A stretch of 64,000 nt of DNA from Vanrija pseudolonga. Taxonomy: Eukaryota > Basidiomycota > Tremellomycetes > Trichosporonales > Trichosporonaceae. The notes under the pieces are model-generated. The model had not been told where the DNA came from. It made no database searches and saw nothing but the letters and a program-made list of their open reading frames with translations. Shown here one piece after another: positions 1 to 9,300 of the stretch. The DNA is taken from positions 372,001 to 436,000 of the forward strand of contig NC_085849.1 of assembly GCF_020906515.1 (NCBI RefSeq). The letters run 5' to 3'. Position 1 is the stretch's first letter, and the number at the start of each line of letters is the position of its first letter. A program made the position numbers and the translations under genes.

Positions 1-590
1 CCGCGCCGCGCCCGGTTTCGATGGACGCTGGGGCGCGGTTACGCTCTGCGACAGATCCTATGCCGCCGCAGATCCGGCACCCGCCACGCGACCGCGCGCC
101 GTCGTTCGGTACCGTGGCAAGCCGTGCCGGCCTGGGGGCAATCACGCTGCCGCTTAACAACTCGGTGTCGCAGCTGGCAACGCTCAGCCTCTCGGCCAAC
201 ACGCTGAGCCCGTACGCCCGCGCACACGAGCACATTGCCGTGCGCAGCTTTCCCCACCTGGGGAGGGGAGCGCCTGGTGCCGCGCCGTCTGGGCCAGCGA
301 CGTCGGCAGCGATCGAGGCGGGCAACGTCAAGGCTAGGCGGAAGCGTATCTTCCGCGTCGGTTCGTCCAAGCCGCCCAGTCGGGAGGCGAGCCTGTCCCC
401 CGAAGTGGACGAGCGCACGCCCTCGCTCGACTGGGACGAGGAGACGCGGCATGCCAGCTCGTCGAGCGAGAGTGTCAGTCGCGCGGCGTGGCGCGCGAGC
501 CACAGTGTGCATAGTGCGCCGAATGGGCGCCCGGCAGTCGGACGCGCCAGCTCGCGCGGGTCGTACGGCTTCCCCAAGATCCCAGAGTAG
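1..590 (+). CDS. 3' end of an unrecognised gene (5' truncated by window edge)
   Basis: The reading frame is open from the first bases of the window to a stop ending at 590, so this is the C-terminal part (about 195 residues) of a longer protein. It is rich in Ser, Arg, Pro and Ala and looks disordered. A basic patch (KARRKRIFRV) is followed by a Ser-rich acidic stretch (SPEVDERTPSLDWDEETRHA) and a tail ending in SYGFPKIPE. I recognise no domain. The first ATG at 21 is probably internal, because the frame continues upstream of it. The opposite strand is also open here (39-635), as is usual in GC-rich coding DNA. The plus strand is preferred for its biased Ser/Arg composition and clean stop. 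Confidence 0.5.
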   Translation, partial: APRPVSMDAGARLRSATDPMPPQIRHPPRDRAPSFGTVASRAGLGAITLPLNNSVSQLATLSLSANTLSPYARAHEHIAVRSFPHLGRGAPGAAPSGPATSAAIEAGNVKARRKRIFRVGSSKPPSREASLSPEVDERTPSLDWDEETRHASSSSESVSRAAWRASHSVHSAPNGRPAVGRASSRGSYGFPKIPE

Positions 591-593
591 GCG

Positions 594-1086
594 CGGCGTC
601 GGCATCGCGGCGCGGCGCGGTTGGCCTTTTACCACTCATCTCTCGTATCACTTCACCACTTCATTGTATCCTGCATCATTCATTGCTACTCTATATTGAT
701 CACATGCATCGTTGGCTTCCCGAGAGCGAGAGCGACAGGCCGAGCGGCAAGTGGGAAAGATGAGCTAGTTACAGTTGCAAGGCGGCTCACGCGCTCGGCG
801 TTCATCCACACCATCACGAAGCCATTATGCATCATGGCCGACACTCACCCCGCACATCTTACACACCGTGCATCCTGTCATGACGCCGAGCGCACAGCCA
901 TGCCAAGTCCCTCACCCCGCCGCGCCGTCTCACTCGCCCGCCCATGGTCACCCCGGCTATCTCACCGTCGGCCGTCTCCGAACCCCGCGTACCGGCCCGA
1001 ACCCCGGGTAAGCAGTCGTCGACATACTTGTACCACATCAGCCCGGCCGAACAAGCCTTGCAACCACCCACTCACTACCTCACACA
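594..1086. other. Intergenic, 3' region plus promoter of the PrpD-like gene
   Basis: No supportable gene. The stretch from about 640 is pyrimidine-rich and loses the codon periodicity of the flanking genes. It should hold the terminator of the left-edge gene and the promoter of the gene at 1087. Confidence 0.5.
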
Positions 1087-2451
1087 ATGGCAGCCGAGAC
1101 CCGCCAGCTGGCCGCATGGGCGTCGCGCCTATCGTATGCCGACCTGCCCCGCACGACAGTCGAGGCAACGAAGCGGCTGTTCGCCGACTGGGTGTTCTGC
1201 GCGCACGCTGGCGCGAGCTACCGCGTCATTTCCGCCATGGAGGCGATGGCGTCCGACGTTGGCGGCGACGCGCGCGGGCCAGCATCGACTTTCTCTGGAC
1301 CCCCTCGCGCGCCGTACTGGGCCGCATACCTCAACGCTGGCGCCGGGCACGTCGTCGAGCAGGACGACCTGCACAACGCGTCCGTCGTGCACCCCGCGAC
1401 CGTTGTGTTCCCCGCCGCCTGGGCCGTCGCGCAGGCTAAAGGCAAATCCGCGCGCGAGTTCATCGCGGCGAGCGTGGTCGGGTACGAGGTCGCGTGCCGC
1501 GCCGGCATCCTGCTCGGGCGGGAACACTACCGCGTCTGGCATGTCACGAGCACGGCGGGCACGCTCGGCGCCGCGGCCGCCGCTGGCCGCTTGCTCGGCC
1601 TCGACACGGACGGGATTCTGAACGCCCTCGGCTCGGCGGGCACGCAGACTGCTGGCCTGTGGGAGTTTCTCGCCACCGCCGCCGATAGCAAGCAGGTGCA
1701 CTGCGCGCATGCTGCCGGGACCGGCGTGCAGAGCGCGTTCTTGGCGCTCCACGGCGTGACTGGCAGCCACAACATCCTGCTCGGCAAGCAGGGCATGTTT
1801 GCCGGCATGGTGCCCGGCGTCGACTTGGCCTCGGCGGACGCGACCCGCCTGCTCCCCGTGCCCGGAAAGTTCCAGATCGACGACTCGAGCTTCAAGTTCC
1901 ACGCGTCGTGCCGGCACACGCACCCGAGCGCGGACGGCCTTTTGGCCATCATGACGAAGAACAACTTGACCGCCGACGACATCGCCAGCGTAGACTGCCA
2001 CGTGCACCAGGAGGCACTGAACGTCTTGGGCCCAGCAGAGGCCGCGACCTCGGTGCACCAGAGCAAGTTCTCCATGGGGTTCGTGCTCGGCGTGCTTGCC
2101 AACGGGCGGAGTGCGCAGCTGGCCGACTTTACGGACGCGCGGTTGAGCGACCCCGCGGTGCGCGCCTTCCAGAAGAAGGTCCACATGCACCTCGACAAGG
2201 GCGTCGACGCGGCGTTCCCCGCCAAGTGGACCGCGCGCGTCGTCGTCACCACCACCGATGGGCGGGTGCTGGAGGAAGACGTCCAGACGCCCAAGGGCGA
2301 CCCGGGCAACTCGCTCTCCGACGCCGAGTTCCTCGGCAAGTGGCAGCGCCTGATCGACTACGCCGACCGTAATGCCAGCGTGGACGTCAAGGCGCTCGCT
2401 AAGGAGCTGCTTGCGCTCGAGGAGAGGGAGGACATGAACGGGCTGTTGTAG
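1087..2451 (+). CDS. MmgE/PrpD family protein (2-methylcitrate dehydratase / cis-aconitate decarboxylase fold)
   Basis: A single-exon gene of 454 residues, the usual length for the family. The N-terminal all-helical domain carries EQDDLHNASVVHPATVVFPA (about residues 90-110), matching the family block with paired Asp and His residues. GYEVACRAGI and the glycine/alanine-rich HVTSTAGTLGAAAAAGRLLG follow. The C-terminal lid region includes FHASCRHTHPSADG. Family members dehydrate 2-methylcitrate in propionate breakdown or decarboxylate cis-aconitate to itaconate, and many fungal paralogues are uncharacterised. The sequence alone does not choose between these. I see no obvious mitochondrial presequence, so a cytosolic location is likely. 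Lack of introns is unusual beside neighbours with 2-8 exons and could reflect lateral transfer or retroposition. Family call strong, substrate unknown. Confidence 0.88.
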   Translation: MAAETRQLAAWASRLSYADLPRTTVEATKRLFADWVFCAHAGASYRVISAMEAMASDVGGDARGPASTFSGPPRAPYWAAYLNAGAGHVVEQDDLHNASVVHPATVVFPAAWAVAQAKGKSAREFIAASVVGYEVACRAGILLGREHYRVWHVTSTAGTLGAAAAAGRLLGLDTDGILNALGSAGTQTAGLWEFLATAADSKQVHCAHAAGTGVQSAFLALHGVTGSHNILLGKQGMFAGMVPGVDLASADATRLLPVPGKFQIDDSSFKFHASCRHTHPSADGLLAIMTKNNLTADDIASVDCHVHQEALNVLGPAEAATSVHQSKFSMGFVLGVLANGRSAQLADFTDARLSDPAVRAFQKKVHMHLDKGVDAAFPAKWTARVVVTTTDGRVLEEDVQTPKGDPGNSLSDAEFLGKWQRLIDYADRNASVDVKALAKELLALEEREDMNGLL

Positions 2452-2776
2452 ATATGCAAATGTGGCAGTGTGGCGCAGTCAGTGCGGGGACAATCAGGGA
2501 ACGCGGATGCTGTTCATGCGGATCTACAAGCGTGTGCGGCCGAGGGGCCGTGCACGGAGAGGGGGGATGTTGACGGCTGGTTGGGCACAGGTGATGGGTG
2601 GGGACGGGTATCCAAAGAGTGGACGTCGCTGCGCGCGCGACTGGGGGTATAGGTGGCGAGACGGACAAAGTGGCGGGTGAGGGCGAAACTGAATATTAGC
2701 TCAGATTGATCGGAAGCTCGAGGCTTCCCGCACACTCACAGGTGGCACGAGGCCGTGTTGCGGGTATGGAGTTGAC
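2452..2776. other. Convergent intergenic spacer
   Basis: Lies between the 3' ends of the PrpD-like gene and the first coiled-coil gene. Short open frames here have no recognisable content. Nothing else seen. Confidence 0.5.
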
Positions 2777-3646
2777 TTAGGCGGGAGGAGCAGTGTCGGT
2801 GGTAGGGCTGGCGGAGGTGGGAGCTTCATCGGAAGTGGGCATGTCGACAGCACTGCTTTCGGTCTCCGATGGTGGGTCGCTGACCCCAGTCTTGGAGGCT
2901 GCCGAGGTGGAAGGAGAAGTAGCGGAGGGAGCAGCAGAGCCGGACGAGCTGGGTACGGCCTCGGAGCCGCCTGCTGGAAGATGGTCTCGCACAGCTTGTT
3001 CAGTGGTCTGCAGCTCGCTGAGGCGGCGAGCAATCTCGGATTCGCGGGCACCCAGCTCTGCTTTGCGACGGGTTATATGCTCAAGCTCTCTCTCTAGCAA
3101 CCTCTTCTTGTGAACCGCCAGCGCCTCGATGCCGCAAATGTTGGCCTCGACATCCTCTCGACGACGGCTGATATCCGCGTGTTCGGCAGCAACTTTGCGG
3201 GCAGATTGAGCTAGCTGGAGGCGCTGGATCTTCTGTTGATTCTCCACATGGCTCACCGTCTCGGTGTCGTAAAGCTTGGCGTCAGTCACTTCAATCCCTA
3301 TTAGGCTCACCGATTTGAAGGCGTCGCGGATGACGCCGGTCAAGTACGACCTTTGCTCGTCTTGCTGGTCCTTGTCAAAGGTCTTGCACTTGATACCCGC
3401 GATGACTTGATCATAACACACCGCGAACCTGCTCATGTCGGGCACTCTGTCTCCCCTGCCGCCATAGGAGCGGCGCAGGTACCAGGCATCCATATAGAGC
3501 AACTTAGGAGTGCCCACACGTGCCTCTAGAAAGGTCATAGCTGTATGGGCAGCGTCGTAGTGGAGAGCTTGCTTCAACTCGAGATCCTCGGCCTCCCCGG
3601 CGCTCCTTATCGGCCCCACAACACTCGCCATGTGAGCGTTCATCAT
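2777..3646 (-). CDS. Coiled-coil protein, paralogue 1 of a tandem trio
   Basis: 289 residues, no intron needed. I start at the MMNAHMASVV methionine (3646) because a TATAAA lies 122 nt upstream and the longer open frame upstream is low-quality sequence that would include this promoter. The N-terminal half has a helical region with FAVCYDQVIAGIKCKTFD, which aligns with blocks in the two downstream neighbours. The middle (about 150-225) is a long charged coiled coil (QQKIQRLQLAQSARKVAAEH, then REDVEANICGIEALAVHKKR). The C-terminal 60 residues are a Ser/Pro/Thr/Ala-rich disordered tail. I recognise no catalytic domain, signal peptide or membrane segment. The function is unknown. Confidence 0.72.
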   Translation of the reverse strand: MMNAHMASVVGPIRSAGEAEDLELKQALHYDAAHTAMTFLEARVGTPKLLYMDAWYLRRSYGGRGDRVPDMSRFAVCYDQVIAGIKCKTFDKDQQDEQRSYLTGVIRDAFKSVSLIGIEVTDAKLYDTETVSHVENQQKIQRLQLAQSARKVAAEHADISRRREDVEANICGIEALAVHKKRLLERELEHITRRKAELGARESEIARRLSELQTTEQAVRDHLPAGGSEAVPSSSGSAAPSATSPSTSAASKTGVSDPPSETESSAVDMPTSDEAPTSASPTTDTAPPA

Positions 3647-4395
3647 ACACTGAGTGAGATTTGGGATCCGATGTGTAGGTGATGTTCGAGAGTTGCTAGA
3701 GGGGACTAGATATGGTGCGCTGTTGTAGGAAGGATGGGGACAGAAGGATGAATAGGGAGGCAGGGTGTTTATACAAGGCCGCGGTCGCTCCCGCTCGTCC
3801 CAGCACAACAACACAATACCCGAGCCTAGGAAGTGCGAACAGCAGCATGGCAAATCCGTTTCTTCTGGGCGTTCATATCTCTTTTGTGCGACGCCCAGCC
3901 TGACTCCGAGTGTGTCAGCCTCGGTGCGAGGCGCCGTGCCGATCATTCGTGGCACCACGGTGGGTTCTGCGCCAAGGGCATCCGTGGCCTCGGGGGGTGA
4001 AAGATCAATCAAGCCTGAGGCGAGGCCAGCCGTGTGAAATGCTGATGCTACACCCCTTTACATACCCTAGATGGCTTTCTTCAAGAGGTATGGAAGTGTT
4101 CGGCTCCCCTGTCACACGGGGCGGAGGGCGGAAGGGCGTTCACGAGAACCTCGTCCAACACAACTTACCTTCGGCGCCACAGAAAGGATTCATGGGGCCA
4201 CATAACAATAGGGCGCACCTTGTTATTCGATGGGGCATATTCGCTATACATAATACCAATGCCCTGGACAGAGAAGGCTGAGAGCGAGAGTTGGAAAGGA
4301 CGGTACGTTGCGAAGACGCGAGGTGACATGTGCAACCACATACAGCGAGAAGAAGCGACTGATGGGCAGGAACGAGTTCGAGGCCTACGTATTCT
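3647..4395. other. Spacer between coiled-coil genes 1 and 2
   Basis: Holds the promoter of gene 1 and the 3' region of gene 2. No further gene supported. Confidence 0.5.
3768..3773 (-). promoter_or_regulatory. TATA box of coiled-coil gene 1
   Basis: TATAAA on the minus strand, 122 nt upstream of the chosen ATG at 3646. It supports that start over the upstream methionines in the same frame. Confidence 0.5.
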
Positions 4396-5349
4396 TCACT
4401 GGTGCCAGGACTTATCCCAAGTCTCGAGAGCCTTGCTGATGGCTGTCGCCGTACCGAGGCGGTTGGTGGGGACACCGTTGGCGTCGGGTGGGCCGGTTTT
4501 GCGATCGCGGTCAATGGCATCTAACGTTTCTGCAAACTCGCGAAGTGAGGCTTCGCGTTGCTGGAGTTGGTCTGAACGGCGGTTGATTTCGTCTCCATCC
4601 ACATCAACCTGAGAGAGGCGACGGTCGACATCCTCCTTCTGACGCTGGGCTTCCGAGCTGCGCTGCTGCAGGTCGGCCGAGCGTTGGGCGATCTCGTTAT
4701 CGACGAACGCTGGAATAGGCCTGCCGTTCCTCAGGCCGGCGATAAGGCGATTCTGCTGAGCAATGAGACTAGCCTGCTGGGGAACGAGCACCTCCATTTC
4801 ACGGCGGTATCGCTCGCGGTCGTCCACAATGGGCTCGAGGGAGCGCCTCAATCGTTTCTTCTCGAACCGTAGGGCATCCTTTTCCTTGGCTACCATCTCG
4901 CGTCGCATGGAGGCTATCTGCTGCGCCAGGGTGAAAAGCTCATCCACTTTGACGCTGGTGCTAACGAGGGCATTGAGCGCAGCCGAGTACTTGGTTGGTG
5001 GTCAGCGTGGAATTTCATGAATACTCACATGTTCATGGGCACCTGTTACGACCATCTCCACATATGCCGCGGTTTGACTGGCATCGAATGGAGTTCGCTC
5101 GATGGTGTCGATGAAGGGTTGAAGGTAATTGCAGTAGGCATCAAAGTGATGACCCTTCTCCTGCGCTGAGGATTGAAGGTTCAGAAGGGCCGCCTTGATG
5201 ATAGAAGTCGCATCGCTGGGGTTGGTGGCAATGGTGCCACAAATATCCTCGATCCAGGTTCCCAGGGGATGCTCGTCGAGCGGGCCGGGGTGCACTTGAT
5301 CGTGAGAGAGGCCTCTCTCATCGTTGAAATTAGGCTGCTCAGCTTCCAT
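4396..5349 (-). CDS. Coiled-coil protein, paralogue 2 of the trio
   Basis: Two exons: 5349-5029 and 4989-4396. The 39-nt intron has a GTGAGT donor and an AG acceptor and preserves the frame (HEH|YSAAL). The 304-residue product has an N-terminal helical module with HFDAYCNYLQPFIDTI followed by TPFDA. This aligns with FAVCYDQVIAGIKCKTFD of gene 1 and with HCIDAW...GDYLEMI...QCFDA of gene 3. A long coiled coil follows from about residue 125 to 275 (RREMVAKEKDALRFEKKRLR, then RSADLQQRSSEAQRQKEDV). There is no known catalytic motif. The strand and TATA arrangement match its neighbours, consistent with tandem duplication. Function unknown. Confidence 0.8.
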
Positions 5350-5822
5350 GATGTAACGATGATTCCAAGGGGACGTCGATAGTTTGATTCGAAGGTGAGA
5401 ATAGCCGGATTGGTTTCCAGTTGCAGTGTTTGCTGTGGAAGAGAACGGGTCAAGTCAGTGAGTTTAAATATATAGGTATTAGTCCTAGTTGCCTCTCGCA
5501 CCCGAGTGCACCAAGACCGAAACTGTTCCAACTGAGAACATGGCACACACACACGCATTGTGCGGTTTTTCGGCAGCTGAAGTGCAACGGCCGCGGTGCG
5601 AAGTAAGGGCGAGGCGCCGATCGTGTGGACCGCACCCACACTTCCGCGCCGCAATGGCTGCCGCCGGTGAATGTGCATAGGCTACGGTACAATGCATACT
5701 GTGTGCAGTTTCTGAACAAGGCAACAGTGGTTGGTGCAGAGCGTGTACTTGGGGAGACCAAGGAGGCTAAGGAGAAGAGCCAGATAGTACGGAGGTGTAC
5801 ATAGGTCATGGGGGGCGTGAAA
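5350..5822. other. Spacer between coiled-coil genes 2 and 3
   Basis: Carries the promoter of gene 2. The remaining open frames here are short and without recognisable content. Confidence 0.5.
5463..5474 (-). promoter_or_regulatory. TATA-like element of coiled-coil gene 2
   Basis: TATATATTTAAA on the minus strand about 115 nt upstream of the ATG at 5349, the same spacing as for gene 1. Confidence 0.45.
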
Positions 5823-6829
5823 TCAGACACATACATTCTGCTGGCTCGTTGTTGACGAGGTGGTGGCCACAGATTCCTTGTGGAACTTCTTCTCGATGTC
5901 CGCAAGTTCCAACTGTCGCTTCTGAACCTCGGCGATCCGCTCTCCCAGCAGAGCCATGGCACGAAGAGATTCCTTAATGCGCTCTTGGAGGTTAGAGAAA
6001 CGTGAGTGCAGATGCTTCTCGCGGTACTTGAAGGCGAGGGACCTTTGGGCGAGCAGAAAAACGCGTGTCCTCGCCAGGCGCTGGGCCGGTGAGGACGCCA
6101 ACCCCACCCCAAGTTCATCTTGAGTCACGGTAGGTACTCGAGGAACAGTCGAGCGCTCAAGGTCGTCGCCGAGGGCATCGAAATCTGCTCCCAGGCGATG
6201 GTCCTCCGAGGTATTGCCGTTGTACTCAGCTTGCGCCACTGTCACATCATGGAGAATGTCAAGTATTTCTTGGGTATAGGCGATGAACAGTAGGGTGCCA
6301 GAAGTTGCGGCACAACCCCCATACACTTTGGCGGTGTCGTGTACCAGGACTTTTGGGACCCTACTGAACGTGTAGCTGCAGATCTGGATAGCAGTAGCGA
6401 TCTGAGCAGTCAGCGTGGGGTCAGCTGAGGCACCAACCGGGGCATAGGCTGCTGGGACGTCCTTCAAATCTCGGGCATCAAAACACTGGTCCGCGTTTCT
6501 CTTGGCGATCATCTCGAGATAGTCGCCCACGCGTCGATGCAGTGCACCTGGTCTTCAGAGGGTGCGGTCTTGCGAAGATCGAGCAGAAGGTTTTGGAGCG
6601 CTACTTTCCTTAGTACGGTCCGGGCGGCGAGGGATGTGCTGGAGGGGCGGGTAACATCCGGGCAGGCTATCACCTCTGTGGCGTCGAGGAAGGACTCGTG
6701 GCGCACCATTGCGTCCAGATATCCGACGAGCTCGGCGACGCTAGCCTTGAAGTCCAGTACGAGTGCATGCTGTGTGGCAGCCTGTTGTTGAGTGGAGGTC
6801 AGACCCAAGTGCAAGTATGCTCGGAACAT
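5823..6829 (-). CDS. Coiled-coil protein, paralogue 3 of the trio; reading frame broken once
   Basis: Coding sequence lies in two overlapping frames, 6829-6509 and then the frame from about 6530 to 5823 (about 335 residues in total). The break falls in the block aligning with the paralogues: HCIDAW in frame one and GDYLEMIAKR...QCFDA in frame two, equivalent to HFDAYCNYLQPFIDTI...PFDA of gene 2. One extra G in the run at 6526-6528 would join them. A 35-nt intron (GTGCAC...CGAG) could also restore frame but would delete conserved HCIDAW, so a true frameshift or an assembly error is likelier. The C-terminal third is coiled coil (YREKHLHSRFSNLQERIKES). Function unknown. If the shift is real the gene may be decaying. 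Confidence 0.6.
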
Positions 6830-7179
6830 ACCATGGAGAAAGTGGTGGGGAAGCAGTCTTGTGAGGAGAACGAGGGAGTGACCCGTCGGTGGCAGTTATC
6901 TATCGCGCGTGGACCAAGGCCTGGGTGCTGAGTGCTGGGATGGAACGAGCACCAAACGCACATGATGGTTTTTTTTTACACAGGGGTATCTGTTCATTGT
7001 ACTTCCCCGTGTTGTCGCGCTGTGGCATGGTTGACACCAGCAACCCCCTCCTGCAACACTGTCGCGAGTGTGGCACTTGCTCCACTCCCGCCACTCTCAG
7101 TTTGAGGTCGCAGCAGGGCTTCCGGCTCGCGGCACGCCACGTGCCACGCCTGCTTATTGTTCGTGTGTATATTTGCACC

Positions 7180-7197
7180 AGGTCCCCACACGGTCCC
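7180..7197 (+). promoter_or_regulatory. Upstream element shared by family genes A and B (copy 1)
   Basis: Reads AGGTCCCCACACGGTCCC. The sequence at 9869-9886 differs in one base. It lies 398 nt before the ATG of gene A. Weaker similarity extends some 60-80 nt upstream in both places (GCCACGCC-type blocks), suggesting that promoter DNA was duplicated with the gene. Confidence 0.45.
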
Positions 7198-7536
7198 TCC
7201 CTTTCCCTTGGCCTCTGTGCGCCGTGAGAATCAAGCAGGCGGTGCACGCTGTGCAGTGCGTCATGGCCAAAAGGTCCATGCTGAACTCGAGCGGAAGACA
7301 CAAAGACTTGGGGTGAGTTACATTGTATGCGGTATGGCTCGCACCAGACCTTGCGGGTGGCCAACCCTGTTCTGCAGCTTCTCCATTCTCTCTTCCACAT
7401 ACAGTCACATTCACCTTTCAGTCCCGCCATCGTATTCCTCAATTCACAACTCTCCTCTCACTCTGAACTCCTACCTCCACTACCCTCCATCGCACGAGGG
7501 ATCCTCACCCTCATCCCGCACCGACCTTCACACCCT

Positions 7537-7554
7537 CCCCCCCCCCCCCCCCCC
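7537..7554. repeat. Poly-C tract (18 C) in the leader of gene A
   Basis: An uninterrupted run of 18 C on the plus strand, 23 nt before the ATG at 7578. It sits at the end of a long pyrimidine-rich leader. Its length may be unstable or misassembled. Confidence 0.9.
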
Positions 7555-7577
7555 TTGGCGCGCTCTTGCCCCGCGCA

Positions 7578-9300
7578 ATGTTGAAGGAGGACCTAACGGC
7601 CTTCACCCAGTTCCTAGAGGATATAACAAGCTACCCGGACAAAGTGTTTCTGGGACAGGGCTTCTTTACCCGAGAAGTGTTACGCAATGTGGACTACTCC
7701 ATCGTCCCCCTGCGCAGGACGACATGTAATCAGTATCCTCGCTCCGTGCTCAGCATTAACGGTGCCGAACGCGTCTTGGTTGTCAACGTTCCCTGGACAG
7801 ACCTCTTTTACTCCGAGTCCGGACGCTCAGTTCCGTGGCCTGGGTTCCAGTATATGTAAGTGTGACTCAAACCGTGCTGACCACCACAGGCACCCAAATC
7901 TTGAGTGCAAAATCGCCACCTCCGATCACTGGCCGACTATCATGACCGGCATACGTGCGGATGGCACGCTCCAGCCGTGTTTGGGTTGCACTCTTGACAA
8001 TCACCCAGACTGCACATTGAACAAGCTTAGGTTCGATCGGTATAGACGTGAAAGTAAGTTGGTCATTGACTCACAGTCTCTGATCTACCGTCTAGATGAA
8101 GCCTTTGACGTACGGAAGTTGGCCAAACCTGTCAAGGAGATCGATCTCATAACATACATCAGGACTGCCATTTTGAAATGTGAGGGTCCATGTATCCGAT
8201 GTGATGAAGATCACCCTCGACGCTACCCGACGCACCTCTCTTTTTGGCTGTGGTACCTTCGGCGTAGCACATTCGACGCTTCGCTTAAGAAGGACACCGA
8301 CAATATTGGGCGGGGCCCCCCGGCAGCCGAGGTTGGACCAAGTGCCTATGGGGACGACGAGGATAATGCCGAAGAGTTCGACGAAGAGTCTGATCTCAAG
8401 ACTGGCCCAGATGCGGTCAACGACGAGCCCAACGCCCAAGTAGCCGACGACGAGCCTAGTGCCGCTGAATCGGACGAGGAACTCAGCGACGAAGAGTCTG
8501 AAGACGAGCGCAGCCCCGTTCAGTCCCACTATGAGACCGGCGTCGAAGAGTACGATGAAGAGTCCGATGATGATCCCGGCCCCGTTGAATCCCACCATTG
8601 GCCCAGCGCCGGGCCGTACTATGAAGAGTCCGAAGACGAGCCCGGTCACGAGCCCGATGAAGAGTCCGACGAAGACTCTGAAGCAGCTTCCGTCGAAGAG
8701 TCCGATAGCAATACCAACCCAGTTCTTGTCAACGACGAGCTCAGTACCCATGGAGCCGAGGTCGCACCTAGTGCCGATGAGTCTGATGAGGAGCTCAGCG
8801 ACGAAGTGTTTGAACCTGAGCCCGGCCCCGTCGCGTCCCACGATGAGCCCGGGGCCGAAGAGTACGATGAAGAGTCCCACGACGCGCCAGGATTTGATGA
8901 GTTCCATCATCACCCCAGCCCCAACGTGCCTGATGAATGGCCTATCGCACATCTGTCCAACAGGAGGCCTAGCGAGCATGTGTCGAACCATGAATCAAGC
9001 GATCCTGAGGATGAGAACGATGACGACGGCCCAACTACCGAACCTGGCTACGACCATAGACCTGGAGATGTGGCACTCCCAGTGGCCATGTCCCAAACAC
9101 CAAACCCTGGAACATTGGCCGCGAATCCCACAAAAGACCCTCCCAAGAGCCAGAAGAAGCGTGGCGGGAAAAAGCGCAGCAACAAGAGGCGGAACAACCG
9201 CCCGAAGCCTGAGGTTCCACCGCCCCCGGCTGTCGAAGCGCAGCCGCAGCGTTTCGCTCCTCCTCCCATGACGACGCCCTACTGGCCCCACTACCGGTGA
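7578..9300 (+). CDS. Unrecognised paralogue family, gene A: conserved Cys-containing domain plus long acidic repeat tail
   Basis: Three exons, 7578-7855, 7890-8053 and 8096-9300, giving 548 residues. The introns are 34 and 42 nt. The first 180 residues align with genes B and C: YPDKVF near the start, PLRR, YPRSVLSINGAERVLVVNV, PGFQYM at the first splice site, then C-x7-HWPTIMTGI, C-x2-C-x7-C, and KPVKEIDL after the second splice site. The third exon adds about 370 residues absent from B and C. These form an acidic region with imperfect repeats of the type SDEELSDE and EEYDEES, mixed with Pro/His segments. A strongly basic patch (KKRGGKKRSNKRRNNR) and a Pro-rich end follow. The basic patch could be a nuclear or nucleic-acid-binding signal. 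I know no matching domain and infer no function. Confidence 0.8.

Larger units (their letters stand above)
6830..7577. other. Divergent spacer: promoters of coiled-coil gene 3 and of family gene A
   Basis: No gene supported. It contains a 9-T run near 6970, a region near 7120-7197 resembling DNA upstream of gene B, and an 18-C run just before gene A. Confidence 0.5.
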
